Origin: Amarobacter sp964507025
GTDB lineage: Bacteria; Chloroflexota; Dehalococcoidia; Tepidiformales; Tepidiformaceae
DNA: 64,000 nucleotides
NCBI GenBank assembly: GCA_964507025.1
Contig: CAZDOK010000015.1
Location: forward strand, 8,125 to 72,124
Direction: 5' to 3'
A program made the translations under genes and the position numbers. The notes under the pieces were generated by a model. It saw only the letters and a program-made list of their open reading frames with translations, was not told the origin of the DNA and ran no database searches. This document shows, one piece after another, positions 43,232-51,666 of this stretch; position 1 is the stretch's first letter, and each line of letters opens with the position of its first letter.

Positions 43232-43843
43232 TCAATCGCTGCTGAACGGCAGCTCCCCTTCCACCCGCCGCCCCTGCGTCGCGTGGAACTTCGCAATCTT
43301 CTCCGGCTCCGGCTCATGGACGGTCGTCGTTTTCGCTCCGCGTACCATCGCAATCCGCCCCGTCCGCGAAAGCTCCCGGATCCCGTACGGCTCGCACATC
43401 TTCACCAGGCCGTCGATCTTGTCCTCGTCGCCCACCACCTGGAGGATGATCGAGTTGGTCGCGATGTCCACCACATCCGCCCGGAACACGTTCGCGATGT
43501 CCAGCAACTCGTGCCGGTTCACGTTGTTGCACCGCACCTTCAACATCGCCAGCTCACGCGCCACCATGTCTTCGTTGCTCAGGTCCGTTACCTTCACTAC
43601 GTCGATGAGCTTGTAGAGCTGCTTCTCCACCTGCTCCACCGGCGCGCTCGCCCCGTCCACCACGATCGTCACCCGGCTCAGCCCTGGCGACTCCGAGTAC
43701 CCGACCGTCAGCGACTCGATGTTGAAGCCGCGCCGCCGGAACAGGCTCGCCACGCGCATCAGCACGCCTGGCTTGTCCTCCACGATGGCGACCACGGTGT
43801 GCTGCGCATGCCGTTTCCGCGAACCATTCACTGAGGGGTTCAT
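43232..43843 (-). CDS. ilvN: Acetolactate synthase small (regulatory) subunit
   Basis: A 203-residue protein. The N-terminal ACT domain (about 15-90) has HTVVAIVEDKPGVLMRVASL and RRGFNIESLTVGYSESPGLS, the standard IlvN/IlvH opening, including valine-binding positions. The C-terminal domain has ELAMLKVRCN, VFRADVVDIA and GIRELSRTGRIAMVRG. It activates the catalytic subunit and gives feedback inhibition by valine. The ATG overlaps the ilvB stop by four bases. The tail after RG is 30 residues longer than usual and looks disordered. Confidence 0.95.
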   Translation of the reverse strand: MNPSVNGSRKRHAQHTVVAIVEDKPGVLMRVASLFRRRGFNIESLTVGYSESPGLSRVTIVVDGASAPVEQVEKQLYKLIDVVKVTDLSNEDMVARELAMLKVRCNNVNRHELLDIANVFRADVVDIATNSIILQVVGDEDKIDGLVKMCEPYGIRELSRTGRIAMVRGAKTTTVHEPEPEKIAKFHATQGRRVEGELPFSSD

Positions 43844-45531
43844 CGGGCAAGCTCCTCGGCCGGGGCCTCAATCGTCTCCGAAAGCGCTGCACCTGCCGGC
43901 ACCATCGGCCAAACGTTCTCCTCCTGGTCGATCTGGAAGTCGAGCAGGATCGGCCCCTTGTACTCTCGGGCCTCGCGGATCGCCGGCGCGACTTCCGCCT
44001 TGGTCTCCACCCGGATGGCACGGATGCCATACGCGTCGGCCAGCTTGCAGAAGTCCGGCTGGGTCATCGCCGCGTCAACCAGGTTCCGGTCGTAGAACAG
44101 GTGCTGCCACTGCCGGATCATGCCGAGATAGCCGTTGTTGAAGATCGCGATCTTCACCGGCAGGTTCTCATCGACCAGCACGGCCATCTCCTGGAGCGTC
44201 ATCTGGAAGCCCCCATCGCCGCAGATCGCCCACGTCTCCGCGTCTGGCAACGCCACCTGCGCGCCGATCGCTGCCGGCAGCTCGAATCCCATCGTCCCGA
44301 GCCCGCCCGAGGTCACCAGCTGCCGCGGTCGCTTGTAGAAGTAGTGCTGCCCGGCCCACATCTGGTGCTGGCCCACACCCGTCACGATCGTCGCGTCGCC
44401 GTCGGTCTCCTCGTACAGCGTCCGCACCACGTATTGGGGCAGCATCCGCCGGCTCTCCCGGATGTGAAGGCTCGGGTGCTCCTCCCGCACCTGGTCTATC
44501 CAGTCTCGCCACTCCTGGTGCTCCGCCTCCTTCACCTGGTCGGATAGCCGCGGGAGCACGTTCTTTGCGTTCCCAACGATCGGCACTGCGGTCGGGAAGT
44601 TCTTGCCAATCTCCGCAGGGTCGATATCGATGTGGACGATCTTCACGCCCGGGTTGAAGTCCTTGAACCGGCCCATCGCCCGATCGTCGAACCGCATGCC
44701 GAGACCGATGACGAGGTCTGCCTGGTCTGCCGCCATGTTCGCGTAGAACATGCCGTGCATGCCGAGCCAGCCATAGCTCAGCGGATGCGATTCCGGGAAC
44801 GCGCCGATCCCCAGGAACGTCGTGATCACCGGGATGTCGGCCTTCTCCGCCAGCTCCACCAGCTCGTTGTGCGCGTCACCCCAGATCACCCCGTGCCCGG
44901 CGATGATGATCGGCCGCTGCGCCTGGTCGATGAGCTCAGCCGCCCGCCGGATCATCCCGGCATGGCCCTCCGTCGTCGGCTTGTACCCCCGCAGGTTGAT
45001 CTGTTCTGGCCAATCGAACTCGGCCGACTCCTGGAACACATCCTTCGGAATATCCACCAGCACCGGGCCCGGCCTTCCCGAGCGGCAGATGTGCGCCGCC
45101 TCGCGCATCGTCAGCGCGATCTCTTCCGGCCGCATCACCAGGTAGTTGTGCTTGGTGATCGAATGCGTGATCCCCGTGATGTCCGCTTCCTGGAACCCGT
45201 CCTTCCCGAGCAGCGATCGTGTCACGTTCCCGGTCAGTGCGAACACGGGCGTCGAATCCATCCATGCGGTGCAAATGCCCGTCACGAGGTTCGTTGCTCC
45301 CGGGCCGCTCGTCCCGAGGCAGACCCCCATCCGCCCGCTGGCTCGCGCGTAGCCATCGGCCATGTGGGCCGCGCCCTGCTCATGCCGGACAAGGATGTGG
45401 CGGATCCCGGGATATTGGGGAAGCGTGTCGTAGAGCGGCAGCACCACGCCTCCGGGATACCCGAAGATCGTGTCCACGCCTTCGCGCTGGAAACTCTCCA
45501 GCACCATCTGTGCGCCAGTCAAGCGCGCCAT
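43840..45531 (-). CDS. ilvB: Acetolactate synthase large (catalytic) subunit
   Basis: A 563-residue thiamine-diphosphate enzyme. The start is MARLTGAQMVLESFQREGVD, with AGGAAGG upstream; a GTG 75 bases earlier is in frame but has no ribosome site and adds a low-complexity tail. Catalytic Glu is in ILVRHEQGAAHMADGYARAS. FAD/ThDP features are PVFALTGNVTRSLLG and, for ThDP binding, GDGGFQMTLQEMAVL then NNGYLGMIRQWQ. It makes acetolactate or acetohydroxybutyrate for valine, leucine and isoleucine. Confidence 0.96.
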   Translation of the reverse strand: MARLTGAQMVLESFQREGVDTIFGYPGGVVLPLYDTLPQYPGIRHILVRHEQGAAHMADGYARASGRMGVCLGTSGPGATNLVTGICTAWMDSTPVFALTGNVTRSLLGKDGFQEADITGITHSITKHNYLVMRPEEIALTMREAAHICRSGRPGPVLVDIPKDVFQESAEFDWPEQINLRGYKPTTEGHAGMIRRAAELIDQAQRPIIIAGHGVIWGDAHNELVELAEKADIPVITTFLGIGAFPESHPLSYGWLGMHGMFYANMAADQADLVIGLGMRFDDRAMGRFKDFNPGVKIVHIDIDPAEIGKNFPTAVPIVGNAKNVLPRLSDQVKEAEHQEWRDWIDQVREEHPSLHIRESRRMLPQYVVRTLYEETDGDATIVTGVGQHQMWAGQHYFYKRPRQLVTSGGLGTMGFELPAAIGAQVALPDAETWAICGDGGFQMTLQEMAVLVDENLPVKIAIFNNGYLGMIRQWQHLFYDRNLVDAAMTQPDFCKLADAYGIRAIRVETKAEVAPAIREAREYKGPILLDFQIDQEENVWPMVPAGAALSETIEAPAEELAR

Positions 45532-45773
45532 ACCACTAGGTCCTTCCTGCGTCTCCAACTCGTTCGCCGGCGCTTGCCCGGTGAGGGACTGTCCGGTGCC
45601 CGCCACGCCGTTCGGTCGTGGCTGCCCGCGCGAGGCCGTGAGCCTCCTCGCGGACTGAAGGCTGGAAGGTGGGCCGGTAAGCCTGATTCCCTTCCGTTGC
45701 GAGCCGCAGAATGCCAGATTACGTCGAGATCGCTCGAAACGAAAGCCACCCCGGGCTGCCCCGCCCCGATTCC
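45532..45773 (-). other. 242-bp leader region upstream of ilvB, several hairpins
   Basis: No gene is seen here apart from an in-frame extension of ilvB that I reject. On the reverse strand the RNA can form ccgcgagg / cctcgcgcgg (about 45622-45651) and ccacg / cgtgg (about 45605-45625) stems. I see no T-box specifier or T-box sequence, no leader peptide rich in Ile/Leu/Val codons and no T-run. A regulatory leader is possible but unproved. Confidence 0.3.
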
Positions 45774-46319
45774 CTATCCCACCAGCCCCGTCATCCCGTC
45801 CCAGATCGCCTGCACCGCCTCCACCGCCGTGAAGTCATCAAGCCACTTCCCGTAGTGCAGCACGTACTCCTGGAACAGCTTCAATGCGACAAGGATCGAG
45901 CCCACCACGGCCACGTTCCGGCGCGTGTAGGCGAAGCCCGGCCGCCAGTGCGGCAAACTTGCCACGAACAGGAACCAGAACTCGAACACGTTTGGAAAGA
46001 GCAGGAGCACGGCCCGGACATCGGCCACTTCGAACACCACGAACCCCACGAGCCGGAACACGTACAGCACGACCGCAATCGTGCGCGCCGGCCCTTCCCA
46101 TCGCAGCGCTACCGCCAGGAACGTCAGCATGTAGACCTGGTCCACCCACTTGTCGAACACCTGGTAGTTTTTCAGGCCGCCCAGGTCCAGCAGGTTCATC
46201 ATGAACAGGTCGCTGAAGTCCACGAGCACGGCGATGATCCCGCCCACGAATGCCCACCGCAGCACCGGCAGCGACCCCGCGATCCTCGCCAGCCCCACCA
46301 CGATGTGTTCGAGCGTCAC
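45774..46319 (-). CDS. Membrane protein, unknown
   Basis: A 181-residue protein with a GTG start after GGAGGA. About four to five hydrophobic helices (near residues 22-40, 58-72, 78-95, 100-120 and 135-150) are rich in Phe, Val and Leu. Charged residues (Asp, Glu) are scattered between helices: VDFSDLFMMNLLDLGGLKNY. I do not recognise the family. The downstream gene on the same strand is ilvB, about 240 bases away. Confidence 0.65.
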   Translation of the reverse strand: MTLEHIVVGLARIAGSLPVLRWAFVGGIIAVLVDFSDLFMMNLLDLGGLKNYQVFDKWVDQVYMLTFLAVALRWEGPARTIAVVLYVFRLVGFVVFEVADVRAVLLLFPNVFEFWFLFVASLPHWRPGFAYTRRNVAVVGSILVALKLFQEYVLHYGKWLDDFTAVEAVQAIWDGMTGLVG

Positions 46320-46373
46320 TTCGGCTCTCCTCCGGCCAGCCCTCCCTACCGCCAGCGCGCGGCTGGCCCGTGG

Positions 46374-47795
46374 CTAGGCGACCCCCGCGATGCCCTTCCC
46401 CGCCTCCAGGAGCGGCTTCACCAGCGCGCTCGAGGTCACCTCGGTATAGATCCGCAACAGCGGCTCCGTCCCCGATAGCCGGAAGAGCAGCCACCCGTCG
46501 TCGATGAAGAACCGCCACCCGTCCGTCCGGTCCGACCGGAGCACGGGCCGTCCCGCGATCTCGGTGGGGCTCGCCGCATCGAGCACAGCCTTCACCTTCT
46601 CGTTGGAACCCGGTTCCAGGTCGAAGTCGAGCCGCTCGTAGTAGTGCGGCCCGGTGATCGCGAATACCCGTTCCAGCAGCTCCGAAGCTGGCTTCCCTGT
46701 CGCCGCCGCATAGTCCAGCAGGTACAGCCCCGCCAGGATCCCGTCGCGCTCCGGCAGGTGTCCCCGGAAGCCGTAACCGCCGCTCTCCTCCCCCCCGATG
46801 AGCGCGTCCTTTTCCATCATCAGCGGCCCGATGTGCTTGAACCCCACCGGCGTCTCGTAGCACTCCACTCCGTAGTGGTCCGCCAGCAGCTTCGCCATGT
46901 TCGTCGTCGTTACTGACTTGACTACCGGCCCGCGCAATCCCCGCTCCCCGAGCAGGTAGTTCACCAGCAGAGCAAACGTCCGCAGCTGGTCAACGTAGTT
47001 CCCCTTCTCGTCCACCACCCCCAGCCGGTCCGCGTCGCCATCATTCGCGATGCCGATGTCGTAGCGCCCGGTCGCCATCAGCAGCATGAACTCACCGAGG
47101 TTCGACTCGATCGGTTCGGGCGCCCGGATGCCGGGAAAGGCAGGGTTACGTTCCGAGTGGATCTCCTGGACCGTCGTCTTCCCGCCATCCAACAGCTCGC
47201 CGAATAGTCCCGCGCCCGCCCCATACATCGGGTCGACTGCCACCTTCAGCCCTGCGTTCCTGATGCGCCGGATGTCCACCTGTCCCGAAAGCGCCTTCAC
47301 GTAGCCTGGCACCGGGTCGAACCGCTCGATGTCCGCGCTGGTCGCCGGCGCCATTTTCAACTTCGACTGGCCCTCGAGCACCGCAGGCACACGCGCCTCG
47401 ATGGCAGCCACGAACTCCGGGCTCGCGCTCCCGCCGTAGTGCGGTTTCACCTTGATGCCGTTCCACCGGAACGGATTGTGCGAACTCGTGACGACGACAC
47501 CCCCGCACGCCTGTGCTGCGATGATCCGGTAGCTCAATGCGGGCGTCGGCGCCGGCCGGTTCGCCAACTGCACCCGAAACCCATTCCCCGCCAGCACGCG
47601 GGCGACGGTCATCGCAAACTCGTCCGAGAGAAATCGTGTGTCATACCCGACGACAACCGGCCGGGCCGTCCCATAGGTCGCCGCGAAGTGCTCGGCCGTT
47701 GCCTGTGCGCAGGCAGCGACGTTCTCGAAAGTGAACGTATCAGCGATGATGGCCCGCCAGCCATCGGTGCCGAAGTGAACCGGGTTCTCAACCAT
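46374..47795 (-). CDS. Phosphoglucomutase/phosphomannomutase family protein
   Basis: A 473-residue protein starting MVENPVHFGTDGWRAIIADT; two ATGs 9 and 12 bases earlier are alternatives. Active-site Ser105 is in VVVTSSHNPFRWNGIK, the magnesium loop is GIANDGDADRLGVVDE, the sugar-binding loop is GGEESGGYGFRGHLPERDG, and the phosphate loop is FRLSGTEPLLRIYTE. It interconverts sugar 1- and 6-phosphates. It overlaps the nucleotidyltransferase gene, suggesting a pathway to an NDP-sugar for the cell surface or for thermostress solutes. Confidence 0.93.
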   Translation of the reverse strand: MVENPVHFGTDGWRAIIADTFTFENVAACAQATAEHFAATYGTARPVVVGYDTRFLSDEFAMTVARVLAGNGFRVQLANRPAPTPALSYRIIAAQACGGVVVTSSHNPFRWNGIKVKPHYGGSASPEFVAAIEARVPAVLEGQSKLKMAPATSADIERFDPVPGYVKALSGQVDIRRIRNAGLKVAVDPMYGAGAGLFGELLDGGKTTVQEIHSERNPAFPGIRAPEPIESNLGEFMLLMATGRYDIGIANDGDADRLGVVDEKGNYVDQLRTFALLVNYLLGERGLRGPVVKSVTTTNMAKLLADHYGVECYETPVGFKHIGPLMMEKDALIGGEESGGYGFRGHLPERDGILAGLYLLDYAAATGKPASELLERVFAITGPHYYERLDFDLEPGSNEKVKAVLDAASPTEIAGRPVLRSDRTDGWRFFIDDGWLLFRLSGTEPLLRIYTEVTSSALVKPLLEAGKGIAGVA

Positions 47796-48798
47796 GGGAC
47801 CCATCATACCTGCCACCCGGATCGATGGACGTGCCCTCCGGTACCAACTCACCGGCACCGATTGACGCTCCCCTTCCCGCGACCACCCCGATCGCCGTCG
47901 CGCCATCGCCGACCGTCACGCCATCGGCCAGGATGCTGCGTTCCACCACCGCACCCGTTCCCACCGTCACGCCTTCCCACAGGATGGAACCGGCCACCCG
48001 CGCGCAGCTTTCCACCGTGCTCCCCGCGCCGACCGCTGAACCTGCCACCTCGGCGTCCGCGGCGATGTTCGCTCCCTCGGCGATGGCGTTATCGCCGCCC
48101 AACAGTCCCCGGTTGAGGGCCAGGTACCGCTGGGGGGTGCCCAGGTCCGCCCAGTGTCCTTCGAACCGGTACCCCAGCACCCGCCTCCTCCGCGCCACCA
48201 GCGATGGGAAGAGCGTCTCCTCCACGCGCACCGCGCCGGGAGGGATTTCGTCCACCAGCCCCGGTTCGAAGATCCACACCCCCGCGTTTACCAGCCGCGA
48301 TGGCGCCTCGCCTCGCGGGGGCTTCTCCACGAACCCGGTCACCAGCCCCTCCGCGTCGAGCACCGCCACGCCGAATTGCGAGGGGTCCTCCTCTTCGTGG
48401 AGTGCCAGCGTCAGGTCGGCCCCGAAGCTCACGTGCGCCTGGAACGCGGCGTGGAAATCGAAGTCGACGTAGACATCCCCATTCAACACCACGAACCGGC
48501 CTTCAATCCCCGCCGTCCGCACCGCATGCCGGATCGCCCCTCCCGATTCCAGCCGCTCCTTCTCCACGATTGGCACGATCTCAATGGCGCCACGCCTTCC
48601 GGCGGGATACGTCGCCGCCAGGTCTTCGTTCGATTGCCCCAGTGCGAGCACCACCCGGTCGATGCCCGACCGCTCCAGCCAGTCGAACAGGTACTCGATG
48701 GCCGGCCGGTTCAGGATGGGCACCAGACTCTTGTGCCGCGCCGCTGTTAGCGGTCGCAGCCTGGTGCCCTGTCCACCAACCAGGACGATCGCGTCCAC
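47788..48798 (-). CDS. Sugar-phosphate nucleotidyltransferase with left-handed beta-helix
   Basis: A 336-residue protein. The N-terminal Rossmann domain has AIVLVGGQGTRLRPLTAARH and KSLVPILNRPAIEYLFDWLE, with RFVVLNGDVYVDFDFHAAF. The C-terminal ~100 residues are hexapeptide repeats (GANIAADAEVAGSAVG, GSTVESCARVAGSI), a left-handed beta-helix. Such enzymes join a nucleotide to glucose-1-P or mannose-1-P. The adjacent mutase would supply the sugar 1-phosphate. GDP-mannose pyrophosphorylase is the nearest type, but substrate is not certain. Confidence 0.9.
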   Translation of the reverse strand: MDAIVLVGGQGTRLRPLTAARHKSLVPILNRPAIEYLFDWLERSGIDRVVLALGQSNEDLAATYPAGRRGAIEIVPIVEKERLESGGAIRHAVRTAGIEGRFVVLNGDVYVDFDFHAAFQAHVSFGADLTLALHEEEDPSQFGVAVLDAEGLVTGFVEKPPRGEAPSRLVNAGVWIFEPGLVDEIPPGAVRVEETLFPSLVARRRRVLGYRFEGHWADLGTPQRYLALNRGLLGGDNAIAEGANIAADAEVAGSAVGAGSTVESCARVAGSILWEGVTVGTGAVVERSILADGVTVGDGATAIGVVAGRGASIGAGELVPEGTSIDPGGRYDGSHG

Positions 48799-48810
48799 CT
48801 TTGGCCGGCG

Positions 48811-50004
48811 CTACCTTCCGGCCGTCACGCGCAGGTCGGTCGCCCGCGACGTGTCTTCCCACGGCACGTTCAGATCGGTCCGGCCGAAGTGCCCATACGC
48901 CGCCGTCGGGCGGTAGATCGGCCGCCGCAGGTCCAGGTCCCGGATGATCGCTCCTGGCCGCAGGTCGAAGTGCTTCCGCACTGCCCCGAGGATGACCGAG
49001 TCCGGCACGACCCCTGTCCCGAACGTCTCCACACCGATCGAAGTCGGGTGCGCCACCCCGATCGCATACGACAGCATGAATTCGCAGCGCGTCGCGAGTC
49101 CGGCCGCGACGATGTTCTTGGCCACCCAGCGCGCCGCATAGGCCCCGGAGCGGTCCACCTTCGTCGGGTCCTTCCCGCTGAACGCTCCGCCGCCGTGCCT
49201 GGCGATACCCCCGTACGTGTCCACGATGATCTTCCGGCCAGTGAGCCCCGCATCGCCCCTCGGCCCGCCAACTACGAACCGCCCCGACGGGTTTACGAAG
49301 ATCTTCGTCTGCTCGTCAACCAGCGACTTGTCCACGATGGTGCCGATGATATGCGCCCGCACGTCGGTGTCGATCGTCTCGTTGTCCACATCCGGGGCAT
49401 GCTGCGTCGAGATCACCACTGCCTCGGCGCGGATCGGCTGCCAGTTCTCGCCATACTCGATGGTCACCTGGCTCTTGCCGTCCGGGCGGAGCCACGGCAG
49501 TTCGCCGCTCTTCCGCGCCTGCGAGAGCCGTCGCGTCAGCCGGTGCGCCAGCGAAATCGTCAGCGGCATCAGTTCCGGGGTCTCGGTGCAGGCAAACCCG
49601 ATCATCATTCCCTGGTCGCCCGCCCCCGTGTCCAGGTCCGCCGTCTCCGAGTGGCCATGTCGCGCCTCCCACGAACGGTCCACCCCGTCGGCGATGTCCG
49701 GCGACTGCTGCCCGATCGCCGTGATCACCCCGCACGTTTCGGCGTCGAACCCGATCTGCGACGACGTGTACCCGATCTCCCGGATCGTCTGTCGCACAAT
49801 GTTCGGGATCTCGACGTACGTCTTCGTCGTAATCTCCCCGGTCACCAGCACCAGCCCGTTCGTGATCGCCGTCTCGCACGCGACGCGCGCCCTCGGGTCG
49901 TCCCGGTAGATGGCGTCCAGCACCGCGTCCGAAACCTGGTCGCACACTTTGTCCGGGTGGCCCTCGGTTACCGATTCCGAGGTCAGCAACTTGCGTTCAC
50001 TCAT
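48811..50004 (-). CDS. metK: S-adenosylmethionine synthetase
   Basis: A 397-residue protein. The start is MSERKLLTSESVTEGHPDKV, with AAGGAAGGGCAAGAG upstream; an in-frame ATG 30 bases earlier lies in the leader. Signatures are GAGDQGMMIGFACTETPELM and GGGAFSGKDPTKVDRSGAYA, plus an N-terminal His for catalysis in EGHPDK. It makes SAM from methionine and ATP. It sits behind a SAM-riboswitch-like leader and a terminator hairpin, so it is likely switched off when SAM is high. Confidence 0.97.
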   Translation of the reverse strand: MSERKLLTSESVTEGHPDKVCDQVSDAVLDAIYRDDPRARVACETAITNGLVLVTGEITTKTYVEIPNIVRQTIREIGYTSSQIGFDAETCGVITAIGQQSPDIADGVDRSWEARHGHSETADLDTGAGDQGMMIGFACTETPELMPLTISLAHRLTRRLSQARKSGELPWLRPDGKSQVTIEYGENWQPIRAEAVVISTQHAPDVDNETIDTDVRAHIIGTIVDKSLVDEQTKIFVNPSGRFVVGGPRGDAGLTGRKIIVDTYGGIARHGGGAFSGKDPTKVDRSGAYAARWVAKNIVAAGLATRCEFMLSYAIGVAHPTSIGVETFGTGVVPDSVILGAVRKHFDLRPGAIIRDLDLRRPIYRPTAAYGHFGRTDLNVPWEDTSRATDLRVTAGR

Positions 50005-50046
50005 CTCTTGCCCTTCCTTGTCGATTCCTGGCAAGGCCGGCGGGCA

Positions 50047-50076
50047 AAAGAAAGCCCCTCACAGTCCATGAGGGGC
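50047..50076 (-). terminator. Intrinsic terminator in the metK leader
   Basis: On the reverse strand gcccctca-tggactg-tgaggggc is followed by tttctttt, 40-odd bases before the metK ATG. It looks like the expression platform of the upstream riboswitch. The left arm can also pair with an upstream gtgaggggtgcat segment (about 50099-50111), a possible antiterminator. Confidence 0.7.
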
Positions 50077-50119
50077 GATGCGTTCACGTTCTCCACGGAT
50101 GCACCCCTCACCTGCGAGG

Positions 50120-50143
50120 GGCGGGCCTTCCCGCAAGCCCGCC
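50120..50143. other. Hairpin followed by a T-run on the forward strand
   Basis: ggcgggc / gcccgcc make a 7-bp stem with a 10-base loop and are followed, on the forward strand, by ttttgttgt. Read that way it is a good intrinsic terminator pointing away from metK. On the metK strand it is simply one of the leader hairpins. Confidence 0.45.
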
Positions 50144-50154
50144 TTTTGTTGTCC

Positions 50155-50248
50155 TTCCAGGGAAGGACCACGTCGTCTTGGCACCTTGGAGGCTTAACCA
50201 GGTTGCCGGGCGCGGTCGCCCTCTTGACGCTCCATCTATCCTACCAGC
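50155..50248 (-). promoter_or_regulatory. SAM riboswitch-like aptamer (SAM-I/SAM-IV superfamily) upstream of metK
   Basis: On the reverse strand the leader reads gcgtcaagag, then a gggcg/cgccc stem, CCCGGCAACC, GCCTCCAAGGTGCCAA and a gacgacgtgg closing arm. The CGGCAACC and AAGGTGCCAA blocks are the most conserved parts of SAM-I-type aptamers, and cgtc/gacg can form the closing stem. The kink-turn segment typical of SAM-I (GGAGGGA...GAUGAA) is not seen, so it may be a SAM-I/IV variant. It sits 150-240 bases before metK, with a terminator between. Identified by eye only. Confidence 0.72.
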
Positions 50249-50350
50249 CCGCCCCCGCCACGCGAAAGCGATCCGGCCCACATGAGCAGCACTTCCTGCG
50301 GGTCCAGCACGCGCCCCCCTTTGGACTTCGAACCTTGTCCCTCGCCCTTC
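50249..50350. other. Spacer between ahcY stop and the metK leader
   Basis: About 100 bases. It must hold the promoter for metK if the leader is transcribed separately. I see no clear -35/-10 pair. A tRNA T-loop-like ggttcgaagtcc (reverse strand, 50323-50334) has no tRNA around it. Confidence 0.4.
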
Positions 50351-51613
50351 CTACGTTCCCGCCTGCCAGCTCGTCAGGTAGTGCTTCTGCTCCTCGGTCA
50401 GGTAGTCGATCTGTACCCCCATCGCGTGCAGCTTCAGCCGTGCAATCTCCTCATCCACTTCCGGCGGCAGCTCATACACCTTCTTCTCCAGGCGCGTCGC
50501 GTTCTCCGCGATCCACTCGGCCCCCAGCGCCTGGTTTGCGAACGACATGTCCATCACCGCCGCCGGGTGCCCCTCCGCGGCAGCGAGGTTCACCAGCCTG
50601 CCCTCGCCCAGCAGGAAAAGCTTCCGCCCGTCCTGCAGCCGGTACTCGTCTACCGACTCACGCACACGCTTCTTTCCCTCGCTCAGCGAGCCCAGCGCCT
50701 TCAGGTTGATCTCGCTGTCGAAGTGACCGCTGTTCGCGAGGATTGCCCCATCCTTCATCACCTCGAGGTGCTGCCGATCGATCACGTTCATGTCCCCGGT
50801 CAGCGTCACGAAGAAGTCGCCCTCCCGCGCCGCATCGGCCATCGGCATCACCCGGTAGCCGTCCATCACGGCCTCCAGCGCCTTCACCGGGTCGACCTCG
50901 GTGACGATCACCTGCGCGCCCATGCCCCGCGCGCGCGAAGCCACCCCGCGCCCGCACCAGCCGTAGCCCGCCACCACGAAGTTCTTCCCCGCCAGCAGCA
51001 CGTTCGTTGCCCGCACGATGCCATCCACGGTCGATTGTCCCGTCCCGTAGCGGTTGTCGAACAAATGCTTGGTGTCAGACTCGTTGATCGCCACGATCGG
51101 GTAGCCCAGTGCGCCCGCGGCTGCCATCGCCCGCAAGCGAATCACGCCCGTCGTCGTCTCCTCCGTGCCACCGACCACGCCCGGCAGCAGATCCCGCCGG
51201 TCCTTGTGCAGGGTCGCCACCACGTCGGCGCCGTCGTCCATCGTCAGCTGCGGCCCGTGCTCGAGCGCCTGGTGGATGTGCCGGTAGTACGTGTCATTGT
51301 CCTCGCCGCAAATGGCGAACACCGGGATGCCGCACTCCGTCGCCAGCGCCGCCGCCACATCATCCTGGGTCGAAAGCGGGTTGCTCGCACACAGCCGCAG
51401 GTCCGCTCCCCCTTCGCGCAGCGTGATCGCCAGGTTCGCAGTCTCCGTCGTCACGTGCAGGCAGGCTGTCATCCGGATGCCCTTCAGGGGCTGCTCCCGC
51501 CGGAAGCGCTCCCGGATGAGCCGCAGCACCGGCATCTCTCGCTCGGCCCACTCAATTCGCCGGATGCCCTCGGCCGCAAGCCGCGGGTTGGCAATGTCAC
51601 TCGGTACCGACAC
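50351..51613 (-). CDS. ahcY: Adenosylhomocysteinase
   Basis: A 420-residue protein, normal for AhcY. It has the N-terminal SVPSDIANPRLAAEGIRRIE, NPLSTQDDVAAAL, the substrate loop near GGTEETTTGVIRLRAM, and the NAD-binding VVAGYGWCGRGVASRARGMG. The tail has EEQKHYLTSWQAGT in place of the usual Lys-Tyr-Tyr-Arg-Tyr end, as in many shorter prokaryotic forms. It splits S-adenosylhomocysteine to homocysteine and adenosine. It lies downstream of the PfkB kinase and acetyltransferase genes and upstream of metK. Confidence 0.95.
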   Translation of the reverse strand: MSVPSDIANPRLAAEGIRRIEWAEREMPVLRLIRERFRREQPLKGIRMTACLHVTTETANLAITLREGGADLRLCASNPLSTQDDVAAALATECGIPVFAICGEDNDTYYRHIHQALEHGPQLTMDDGADVVATLHKDRRDLLPGVVGGTEETTTGVIRLRAMAAAGALGYPIVAINESDTKHLFDNRYGTGQSTVDGIVRATNVLLAGKNFVVAGYGWCGRGVASRARGMGAQVIVTEVDPVKALEAVMDGYRVMPMADAAREGDFFVTLTGDMNVIDRQHLEVMKDGAILANSGHFDSEINLKALGSLSEGKKRVRESVDEYRLQDGRKLFLLGEGRLVNLAAAEGHPAAVMDMSFANQALGAEWIAENATRLEKKVYELPPEVDEEIARLKLHAMGVQIDYLTEEQKHYLTSWQAGT

Positions 51614-51666
51614 AGGGATCTCCTCACGCGTGCCGCACTTCCGGCCGCAGGTTGGTTGGGTTTCGG

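Noticed and set aside
45532..45606. In-frame GTG start extending ilvB by 25 residues
   Set aside because: The extension has no ribosome site and is low-complexity. The downstream ATG has AGGAAGG at the right distance and begins the conserved protein.
45541..45720. T-box or ppGpp-type riboswitch upstream of ilvB
   Set aside because: No T-box sequence, specifier loop or ykkC-type core was found on the reverse strand.
46333..46368. Inverted repeat ggccagcc ... ggctggcc between the mutase and the unknown membrane gene
   Set aside because: The 19-base loop and lack of a T-run make it a poor terminator. It is probably a chance GC-rich repeat.
50316..50340. A tRNA T-loop-like sequence (ggttcgaagtcc) on the reverse strand after ahcY
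   Set aside because: No acceptor stem, D-arm or anticodon arm surrounds it. One mismatch breaks the T-stem.
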